Origin: Diorhabda sublineata
Taxonomy: Eukaryota > Arthropoda > Insecta > Coleoptera > Chrysomelidae
Length of the DNA: 64,000 nt
Direction: 5' to 3'
Assembly (NCBI RefSeq): GCF_026230105.1
Contig: NC_079483.1
Location: 4,085,312-4,149,311, forward strand
Below the pieces are notes generated by a model, which had not been told where the DNA came from, did no database searches, and worked only from the letters and a program-made list of their open reading frames with translations. Numbering within the stretch: position 1 is the first letter of the stretch; each line of letters opens with the position of its first letter. Of this stretch, positions 59,535 to 64,000 are shown one piece after another. Position numbers and translations under genes: made by a program.

Positions 59535-62500
59535 TATGCAGACCATTTAGGTCCATAGCCTTGTAATTTTTTTCCACCCACTTCTTTCGGTCCCTTGCTT
59601 TTTCTCTCCAGCTCTGGAAGACCTACTAAGATCTTTTTCCACTACATCACTCCACCCTTTTTTTGGTCTACCTCTTTTCCTCTTGCCCTTTGGTATCTTT
59701 AATGCAACTGGTTTCAAGAATCTGTCTTCGGCCATTCATTTCTAAATAATCTAGCTACTGTAACCTCCTTGCCATTATAAACGCGCTGATTGGTGATTCA
59801 TTGAAAAGTGTGTAAATTTAATGGTTTGATCTTCTCTCCCAACCTAACTCTGTCTGCTCTCCTCCAAAAGTTCTTCTTAGTATTTTTTTCTCCCAGATTT
59901 CCAATTTCTGTTTAGTCAGGGTAGGTCTTAAAATTGTCTCTTTCGATGTTAATATTCTTCTAAGACTGCCGCACAGCTGTTCCTTTCGGCAATTCGTAGT
60001 TTTTTATAGTTTTATATTTATATTTATAGTTTTGTTGTTTTTTCAAACTTCTTTCTGTTTCTTGTAATCAACGTCACATCATCAGCATAAACTAAGCATT
60101 GATGGTTTTTGTCGAATATCATGCCTTGATACTGCTTCTTATTATGCCTTCCAAAGCTAGATTAAATAGTACCGTTAATAGGGGGTCGCCTTGTCTTAAT
60201 CCGTGTTGTGTTTTGAAATGTTCAATTTAACACAATTTTTTTACATTGGTTGTATCCTCTAATGTCTCTTTAATTATTTGAATTAGTTTGTTTAGAATGT
60301 CTAGTTCTCGTAATATCTATTCACACTGTCATAAGCTCTTTTGAAATCGACAAAAAGGATCTGTGTTGGTATCTCATATTCAAAATAGCCAATAATCAGT
60401 TGTTTTATCTTGGAAATTTGATCGGATGTTCCTCTGCCTTTTATAAACCCTCCTTGGTACTCTCCTAACAATTTTTCTGCGTATATTTCCAATTTTCTTT
60501 TTAAAATTGATGCAAATATTTTGTATGTGACGTCTAGTAAGGCTATTCCTCTATAATTTTTTTTCGTCCTACATAGTTTCTCTGCTTTTTTTTCTTTGAT
60601 TGTTATACTCACTTATGCTTTTCTCATCTCTGATCTGCCAAATTTTTTGTCTAAGTTTCCTTTTTTGTGATTTTTTCAGCTTGAGATTTTTTATCATGGC
60701 GCTTGTTCAATTTTGTCCCAGTTTTTTCAGCAGTTAGTGTGTGGCTTTCTTCTCGACTGCTTAACTATTTTTCTTTCAATATTTTCTCTCATTAAATCGT
60801 TCAAGTCGTATAAAAATTTCTTAATCCTTGGTTTATTTGTTTTCTTCATTTTTTTATCCTAATTTTGGCACCTACCAGAAAGTGATCTGAACTTATGTCT
60901 GCTCCACGATATGTTCTCACCACATTTGTTATACCTCGAAGAAAACTTTGTTCACCATTTTATTTTACCACTCTTCGTAATATAAGTCAAAGGAACAGAT
61001 TTGTCAGCTTATCACTGACTGAAAAAATTTGCCAACAAATAGATATGAATAAATAAAACGAAATTTCTTTAATTTCTTATATCTTTTGATATGTTTATAT
61101 TTTCAAATCGTCTTGATATTAGAACTCTTCTGTTTAAAGACAGTAATAGGTAGAAACGTCAATTTTCAACCTGACTTTAAAAAGACTAATTTTCAATTAG
61201 AAAAGACCTAAAATCAAGACGATTTAGAAATTGTTAACCGTACCAATTAGACTATTGTTGTGATTTGTTTTGTAGATACTTCTGAACTCCGAGAAGCCGA
61301 AAAAGTAAGGTTATCTCAGGAGAAAGCTTTAAAAGCACTCCAAGATTATACTTTATCGCATTATCCTGAAAGTCCAGCTAAATTTGGAGAATTACTTTTA
61401 CGAATTCCTGAATTACAACGAACATGTCAAGTGAGTATAGGGAAAAAACATAAGTTATAACAATCTTACTAAATTTTGTATAATCTCTACTTCAATTCTT
61501 CTTCTACTTCAATATTTTTTTCCAATCAACACATGATCACAATGTTACAATTTTACATATTTATTAGAGTGTCCAAATTGGACCTAAAAATATATCAAAC
61601 CCAAACCAGCCCTTAATATTCGCTTTAATCAGTGCCTAGATCATAATACATTTAAATAACATAAAATTTTCGCACTTTTTGCAGTTAATTTTTTTTTCTA
61701 TGAAATAAATGTAGCTAAAATTATTTAAACAGCTATTTCTTGTAGGAATTTTAATGCTCTACAAAAAAGATCTAAATACTTTTTCAATAAAATTTACCGT
61801 TTAAAAGTTATGTCAAGCGGCCTTTACAACACTTTAGGCTCTGAATACCTATGGCTATAGTTTTACATTACATACTTCAAACTTAAGTATATTCAAACTC
61901 TTTATGTTCTGTTTTGTTCTTCTTCTTCTACTCTCTTCGCCACAACTCTCCATCCATTTCTGTCTTCTGTTGTTTTCCTCCACGCAGTTATTCCCACACT
62001 TCTCAAATCTGATGTTACTTTTCTTGGCCTCCGTTTTCTACTATTGACCTCCTCCTCTTCATTTGCTCTATTGGTTATTCTGTTTGCCATTCAATACATG
62101 TTACTTGTGGGCTCTGACTATTTGTGTAATATTAGGGTCGTTATATATTTGTTTCATCTCAGAATTTGTTCTTGTTCTCTATTAATCGTTGTCTATTTTC
62201 ACGCCCCCAGTATTTTCGGAGACCTTTCCTCTCCCACACTTTCATTTTTTCAGTACCCTTATGGACTAGTACCCAGGACTTTTGTACAATTGTATTTTGC
62301 TGCATCGACTACTCCTTTTACTCTTAGAATATTAGGACTTAGGACACTATTGTTCTACAACCCTTTTGCAATCCGATCATCATCACACATATCCGTTTAC
62401 AACAGCCCTATTCCAAGGACTCAACATTTTCAAAATTACTTGTTTTACGTCCTGAAAAATCTGTTTTCCTGATTCTTTTTTTTTACATATTTAATCTTTT

Positions 62501-63140
62501 CTTCATTTACCCTGAGCCCGAATCTTTATTAAATTGGAATTTCTGGAACCGATGGTGATATTCATACTGAACACACTGTTTACACCAACACTCACTATGT
62601 ATTACACTGTCTGACGCGCGTTTTAATAATCAAGTTATCCTCTTCAGAGACTGAAGGTATACTAACCTGTGGTTATGTAAACAGTGTATTAATTCTGAAT
62701 CTTTGTAATTCTTTTTGGAGTCTTCTATATACGTTTTTTAATTCACCTCGGGATCTGGGTAGTAGTAGAATATCGTCTACATATGTTAAAATGTGATGCT
62801 TCCAACGGTAGATTAAACCATGCTTTCATGCTACTAGCAATAACGACTAATTCTTTAACTTGACTCATATCTGCTGAATCTTAACTGCTCAGTGTTTGCC
62901 TTTTTCATTATTCATTTCCATAATATATGTAGCATTCACACCGTTAATATCAATAATAAAATAGAGAACTAACTTGTTTAATGAGAAATCGTCGTGTATT
63001 CTGATGTAACGATATAATATTTTAAAAAATTATTGTCATTTATCTTTCAGGTTGGTAAGGAGATGTTAACAATAAAATCAAAAGACGGAGATGGACCGAG
63101 TTTTAACCTCCTGATGGAGCTCCTTAGGGGGGACCACTGA
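39649..63140 (+). CDS. Hr39: Hr39 nuclear receptor (NR5B, FTZ-F1-beta type)
   Basis: Orphan nuclear receptor, a transcription factor that in Drosophila works with the ecdysone network in metamorphosis and female accessory-gland development. Eleven coding exons join in phase from ATG 39772 to TGA 63138 (706 residues; Drosophila protein about 800). Order: Ser/Pro-rich N-terminus with PRPMSWEGELSD (exon 2) and PTPSPDSAVHSAYS, LSRNNSDASHSSC (exon 4), both conserved in fly Hr39; DNA-binding domain (about 310-375) with P-box CESCKG and eight zinc Cys; FTZ-F1 box AIREDRTRGGRSTYQCSYSLP type (about 379 on); hinge; ligand-binding domain (about 455-706) with [32 protein letters not shown] and AF-2 helix NLLMELL (696-702). 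The DBD is NR5B-like (IFSCESCKGFFKR) rather than ftz-f1 itself. All introns are GT-AG. Introns hold many transposon remnants but no exon is disrupted. Confidence 0.96.
40085..41298. mobile_element. Foldback element, copy 2, in Hr39 intron 1
   Basis: Begins CAGGGTGTCTCGCGACG and ends CGTCGTGGGACACCCTG, flanked by TA. Long imperfect inverted arms with the same internal blocks as 20974-22249 (TACAGGGTGTGTAC, GGGTGTTCCATTTAAAATAAC, CAAAGATGGCCGACTTCCGG). Relative to copy 1 it is in the opposite orientation. It starts 187 bases after the donor of Hr39 exon 1. Confidence 0.87.
41528..41703 (+). CDS. Hr39: Hr39 exon 2
   Basis: Residues 43-101. Encodes IVDVLDSSDAEVARIDF and the conserved PRPMSWEGELSDGERDGM. 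Acceptor TAAATAG, donor CAG/GTAATG. Confidence 0.92.
42270..42560. repeat. GC-rich retrotransposon-like scrap in intron 2
   Basis: Much GC-richer than its surroundings (CTCTACCCCTCTCACACCTC, CGTTCGTCCAGGCAGTCGCC). Composition is typical of the 3' part of a non-LTR retrotransposon, but no domain was recognised. Confidence 0.35.
42809..42968 (+). CDS. Hr39: Hr39 exon 3
   Basis: Residues 102-154. Encodes VPENLSLPQSKPPSISDSKD, SPILRLKQPPMGN and SNSPLLSQRHPVT. Acceptor TTTTTTAG, donor CAG/GTTTGT. Similar in composition to the LKFEPPLGDNSPLL part of fly Hr39. Confidence 0.88.
43087..45280 (+). pseudogene. R1-like non-LTR retrotransposon remnant
   Basis: Plus strand in Hr39 intron 3. Recognisable blocks: EEHMRASNAMRTGKAPSPDE and IPADILQLMVKV (43420-43510), the conserved KAPGPD region at the RT start; a degenerate middle with VAYADEI-like codons (LLVAYADEIIVVIT, about 43863-43905); then LTLDTKMSFLSHIRKTVQKA, LLYGAEIWSDALRI and YRTVSAQVILVAAGIIPMDL (44012-44345), the thumb region. 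No intact RNase H. Sequence from about 44560 to 45280, GC-richer and ending in ACGTAGGCGCGACCGAAGGG, may be its 3' untranslated part. The RT palm block is frame-broken. Confidence 0.82.
44936..45151. repeat. Two direct copies of about 80 bp
   Basis: TTGGAATTTTGACAGGTTTC through GATTAAAGAGCTCCGGTACC (about 44957-45022) recurs as GGGAATTTCGCCAGGTTTC through GATTAGAGAGCTCAGGTACC (about 45090-45153), with a partial third copy between. They lie in the probable 3' region of the R1-like remnant. Confidence 0.65.
45281..46116. other. Hr39 intron 3 remainder
   Basis: A 92-codon open frame at 45430-45708 has no recognisable domain or splice context and is probably incidental. No other feature. Confidence 0.35.
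46117..46385 (+). CDS. Hr39: Hr39 exon 4
   Basis: Residues 155-244. Encodes the conserved PTPSPDSAVHSAYSVFSSPN, QSPLTQRHVTLTPNLSRNNS and SPTQQFSPTHSPVQ. Acceptor TTTTTTTCAG, donor CAG/GTAAAT. Confidence 0.95.
46560..47660. repeat. Degenerate repeats in Hr39 intron 4
   Basis: Diverged units recur: CTCCAGAATTCTAATGAACT at 46564, CTCCAGAGTTCTAATAAACT at 47320 and CTAGTTCTAATAAAATCT at 47436; each is followed by a TGTATCTGTTT-like and GATCTTCT-like phrase. A second motif (GTAGTACCCTGTAAGGAACTC at 46712 and ATAGTACTTTTTAAGGAACTC at 47609) also repeats. Probably an old duplicated repeat. Confidence 0.5.
47871..48032. repeat. Dispersed repeat, copy a
   Basis: Contains CCAACACTCACAATTACACT, CGCGTTTCGATAACTAAGTT and ATCATCTTCAGGGACTGAAG. 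The same core recurs at 53697-53787 and 62566-62690. The core GATAACTAAGTTATC is palindromic. Copy a also contains a local inverted CTTCAG/CTGAAG arrangement. Element class unknown. Confidence 0.7.
48033..49238. other. Hr39 intron 4 remainder
   Basis: AT-rich; no feature supported. Confidence 0.4.
49239..49418 (+). CDS. Hr39: Hr39 exon 5
   Basis: Residues 245-304. Encodes GRHMPNIHNSPLHQHNLIYR, acidic EESEDKTG and AGISRQQ-like TGISRQQ just before the DNA-binding domain. Acceptor TTTTAG, donor CAG/GTACAT. Confidence 0.94.
49881..50268 (-). repeat. Tandem pair, about 190 bp, protein-like
   Basis: Two direct copies (about 49881-50070 and 50072-50268) share GCCTTGACAGGTTTATTGTGG, GGCACAT(A/C)(C/T)TTTAAATTAGA and TC(A/T)TCTA(A/T)TC(T/C)TC. 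On the minus strand both read like protein: copy 1 LDEKDPKSPFYMARESIKIL and ESNLKYVPGHN; copy 2 VKTIESNLKDVPEHNTLTLN and EGYHNKPVKAALVDVKF. They differ by frameshifts. I do not recognise the family. They lie antisense in Hr39 intron 5. Confidence 0.6.
50269..51316. other. Hr39 intron 5 remainder
   Basis: Short Lys-rich frames without domains; nothing supported. Confidence 0.4.
51317..51539 (+). CDS. Hr39: Hr39 exon 6, DNA-binding domain
   Basis: Residues 305-378. Carries both zinc modules: CPICGDKISGFHYGIFSC, P-box CESCKGFFKR, then CLRGAQCPV and CPACRFEKCLQCGMKLE. All eight zinc Cys are present. Acceptor TTTTAG, donor GAAG/GTAAAT. Confidence 0.98.
51637..51915. repeat. Minisatellite, about 46-bp unit, six to seven copies
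   Basis: Immediately after the DNA-binding exon. Units follow CTTAGCAAATCTTACACTAAGAAAA, TATTTTCAACCATTAATTAGT with substitutions and small deletions. No coding frame. Confidence 0.85.
51916..53696. other. Hr39 intron 6, A-rich, no gene
   Basis: Between 52440 and 53060 the plus strand is A-rich with recurring phrases (AAAGTTGAAGCTATC, AAAGTTAAAGCTATCAGG, ACCATTGAAGAAATGGAAAT), a degenerate repeat. Otherwise nothing supported. Confidence 0.4.
53697..53787. repeat. Dispersed repeat, copy b
   Basis: CTGAACACACTGTTTAC, AACACTCACAATCACAGTGT and TTGATAACCATGTTATCATC match copies a and c. Confidence 0.7.
54268..54494 (+). CDS. Hr39: Hr39 exon 7, FTZ-F1 box and hinge
   Basis: Residues 379-454. Starts AIREDRTRGGRSTYQCSY, the C-terminal extension that reads the extra 5' bases of the response element, then a hinge with LTVKLEPPDP (a VKxE sumoylation-like site) and GVPPLLQ. 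Acceptor GATATAG, donor CAG/GTATTT. Confidence 0.97.
55199..55459 (+). CDS. Hr39: Hr39 exon 8, start of ligand-binding domain
   Basis: Residues 455-541. Encodes EIMEVEHLWHYNESELTKL, NPDFVANLCNIADHRLYKIV and [13 protein letters not shown]. Acceptor TTTTTTAG, donor TCT/GTGAGT. Confidence 0.97.
55550..56040 (+). pseudogene. Jockey-like reverse transcriptase remnant
   Basis: Plus strand, Hr39 intron 8. Encodes TATYADDTTILLFH, where YADD is the RT catalytic motif, then LLTNLDAISTILKTWRIKS, KKSVKNLGICLDRQLT and TKRKQLGLKLSE, with stops between. YADD followed by the LGI-LDR-LTW block is the Jockey arrangement. The fragment stops near the C-terminus of RT. Confidence 0.8.
56045..56690 (-). pseudogene. 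Jockey-like endonuclease remnant, opposite strand
   Basis: The minus strand from about 56600 encodes NILGLNTNINSVHHTPTSAD and, one frame over, KRPHLLALAETKVNSITFKV, SGYYLQTRFRYNFELTVFVR and NDISCQREENFEPSELDVVL. This is the N-terminal half of a Jockey-type endonuclease (N-RGL-SN, PHLLALTET and VYVRNDI blocks). It meets the reverse transcriptase fragment at 55550-56040, which is on the plus strand, so the two halves point in opposite directions. It ends 24 bases before Hr39 exon 9. Confidence 0.75.
56714..56966 (+). CDS. Hr39: Hr39 exon 9, ligand-binding domain core
   Basis: Residues 542-625. Encodes [38 protein letters not shown] and LRRLRVDQYEYIAMKVIVLL. Acceptor GTTTACAG, donor TCCG/GTAAGC. 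Confidence 0.97.
57230..58340 (+). pseudogene. Non-LTR retrotransposon RT end and RNase H
   Basis: Plus strand, Hr39 intron 9. GTWGLKRKILNWMFKSVIRR and IKSYAAFIWWPRTK (57300-57400) match the thumb region (WG-K--V-W-Y-A-V-P---Y---VWWP); then LQDILDLPPF. Farther on, SIIFYTDDLKMENG (58063-58100), ILKAETYALHV and a degenerate SRAALDAHKIESKLVWDCIK (58260-58325) are RNase H blocks with the YTDGSK, E-Y and SDS-AAL positions. Frame breaks throughout. Confidence 0.75.
58512..59446 (+). mobile_element. hAT element, internal deletion derivative
   Basis: GTATAAGA is duplicated at 58512-58519 and 59439-59446. The 919-bp element starts CATAGGTGGGGAACC and ends GGTTCCCCACCTCTG, inverted ends. The plus strand near 58985-59210 retains the hAT dimerisation domain in one frame: VEYPCLREYARRLLSCFRST, YCCVTTFSPISKIKTNLRTQ, TDTHLEDHLKLCVTKLDPNI, then SNKKQSQISH. 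The upstream catalytic region is missing, so it cannot make transposase. Confidence 0.92.
59489..59532. repeat. (AT)n microsatellite
   Basis: About 22 AT units. Confidence 0.95.
59547..60960 (-). pseudogene. RTE-like non-LTR retrotransposon remnant
   Basis: Minus strand, Hr39 intron 9. Endonuclease end: TNVVRTYRGADISSDHFLVG and AKIRIKK near 60930-60870, with the SDH catalytic motif intact. Reverse transcriptase: KKNYRGIALLDVTYKIFASI, EYQGGFIKGRGTSDQISKIK and TQILFVDFKRAYDSVNR (60565-60310), with the FVDF-RAYDS palm motif. C-terminus: ALKIPKGKRKRGRPKKGWSD and KITRLW (59700-59550), the GRP-K-W tail. YADD lies in a damaged stretch near 60080-60060. Same class as the endonuclease scrap at 8970. 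Confidence 0.85.
61105..61231. repeat. MITE, clearest copy of the 4492 family
   Basis: Starts AAATCGTCTTGATATTAGAA and ends GACCTAAAATCAAGACGATTT, 20-bp inverted ends around about 85 bp with an internal small inverted repeat (GACTAATTTTCAATTAG). Non-coding; 45 bases upstream of Hr39 exon 10. Confidence 0.75.
61276..61430 (+). CDS. Hr39: Hr39 exon 10, ligand-binding domain
   Basis: Residues 626-677. Encodes TSELREAEKVRLSQEKALKA, LQDYTLSHYPESPAKFGELL and RIPELQRTCQ. Acceptor TTTGTAG, donor CAA/GTGAGT. Confidence 0.97.
61902..62090 (-). pseudogene. Non-LTR retrotransposon C-terminal tail
   Basis: The minus strand encodes RKRRPRKVTSDLRSVGI and AWRKTTEDRNGWRVVAKRVE, the basic tail (GRPR--W--D, W---A-DR--WR) found at the C-terminus of RTE-like elements. 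The 142-codon plus-strand frame overlapping it is a shadow. Confidence 0.6.
62566..62690. repeat. Dispersed repeat, copy c
   Basis: CTGAACACACTGTTTACACC, AACACTCACTATGTATTACA, GACGCGCGTTTTAATAATCA and CTCTTCAGAGACTGAAGG match copies a and b. ACACACTGTTTAC at the start and GTAAACAGTGT at 62677 are inverted, so they may be its ends. Confidence 0.7.
63051..63140 (+). CDS. Hr39: Hr39 exon 11, AF-2 helix and stop
   Basis: Residues 678-706. Encodes VGKEMLTIKSKDGDGPSFNL and LMELLRGDH then TGA. LLMELL is the activation helix typical of NR5 receptors. Acceptor TTTCAG. Confidence 0.97.
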   Translation, partial: VGKEMLTIKSKDGDGPSFNLLMELLRGDH

Positions 63141-64000
63141 AAATGTGCCTTATAAGCTTTGGTGGCGGGCTCTCGTATACTACGGACAGTATTTCTTTGC
63201 TTAATCACTATTTAGCTTTAAGTGAAACCCTACGTACTTAGAAAAAAAAAATCGTGCTGGACACATTAAAAAAGATCGGTATTTTAGGATTTTTTCACTA
63301 ATTTAAAAAAAAATTTATTTGATAATTGAAAACTTTACTTTTTTTCGTTAAAGAAAAAAAATATGAAAGTTCTGTTAATATGTTGAGATTTCATCAGCAC
63401 GTTATGGAATGATTGTTGCTCAAAGTTACAATATTCCCTTCAGTTTGACGTTATTCGATTAAAATTTCAAATTTCTATTTATAACAATTTCATTTTGGAC
63501 TCGTTAAAATGTTATTGTTTTGTTATGAAAATTGAATTTCGTTTAAAACGTTCTATTTTATATATGTCGAAAAAATCCTTCATAAAATTTTATAACCGAA
63601 TGTATATATATATATTTCTTAAATTAAGTTTATATTTTGATATTTTTTATTATATACAATGAGGCTATTTCTCGCTATCGTTGACGTTTTTTTATATATA
63701 TATTTATATATAAGGTGAATTTAATAAGAATCTTTTAGAATTTTGAAAAACACCTTGTATAAGAATAATTTTAGTTGAAAAAATGTTGATGCTAGAGCTG
63801 TACTCGTATCTGATACGTACCTCGAAGCATATTTTTTTACAGATAAGAAATTATATAAAAAAAATCTCAAGGAAAATAGAAATATTGAATGACTTCAAAG
63901 AACCACTATACTGTCCTCCCCTAAGCTTTTCAGTCAATTTATGTGCATATAATAATCATTTAACTCAAATGATTTTTATCACAAAATTCCTAATAAAAAT
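63141..64000 (+). other. Hr39: Hr39 3' untranslated region and flank
   Basis: Follows the stop codon; AT-rich with short TA runs. AATAAA appears only at the very end (63994), so the true transcript end is uncertain and may lie outside the window. Confidence 0.45.

Noticed and set aside
62044..62472. 142-codon plus-strand frame
   Set aside because: Hydrophobic, no domain, and opposite a retrotransposon tail that reads sensibly on the minus strand.
1..64000. CRISPR arrays, rRNA, tRNA or bacterial-type operons
   Set aside because: No regular spacer-repeat arrays, no rRNA core sequence and no convincing cloverleaf seen by eye; gene structure with introns is eukaryotic. A tRNA scan would be needed to exclude a degenerate tRNA.

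Overview
The window looks like a piece of an AT-rich insect nuclear genome, possibly a beetle. I judge this from the protein families, the short GT-AG introns and the very high load of insect transposons; the species cannot be named from the sequence. Two host genes are clear. Rab9, a small GTPase of late-endosome to trans-Golgi traffic, lies on the minus strand in three coding exons (11257 down to 4738). Hr39 (NR5B, the FTZ-F1-beta type nuclear receptor) lies on the plus strand in eleven coding exons (39772 to 63140). The Hr39 exons join in phase through consensus splice sites into one 706-codon frame that carries the DNA-binding domain, FTZ-F1 box, ligand-binding domain and AF-2 helix.

Layout. 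1-4.5 kb: AT-rich DNA, a three-unit tandem repeat and a decayed non-LTR retrotransposon. 4.7-12.2 kb: Rab9, with two mariner remnants and an inverted repeat in its introns; between its first two coding exons there are also an RTE-type endonuclease remnant and a THAP-domain gene or pseudogene on the opposite strand. 13-16.3 kb: tandem repeats and a second THAP fragment. 16.3-19.5 kb: a piggyBac element with TTAA ends, itself interrupted by a 1.2-kb element with an 8-bp target duplication and a third THAP fragment, most like the P superfamily. 19.7-22.5 kb: a composite bounded by inverted repeats, holding a Cys-rich ORF remnant and a foldback element. 23-39.5 kb: a transposon field (Tc1, hAT MITE, mariner, a second piggyBac, non-LTR RNase H, an IS630-type element inserted in Tc1, Tigger/pogo). 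39.6-63.1 kb: Hr39, whose introns hold R1-like, Jockey-like and RTE-like remnants, a second foldback copy, a hAT deletion derivative and several minisatellites.

The two host genes show no functional link. What stands out is the layering of transposons, where intact target-site duplications allow several insertions to be ordered in time, together with three separate THAP-domain remnants, an unusual Rab9 C-terminus and a first Hr39 exon that is open in two frames. I see no CRISPR array, rRNA or convincing tRNA, and no sign of a bacterial-type gene system.
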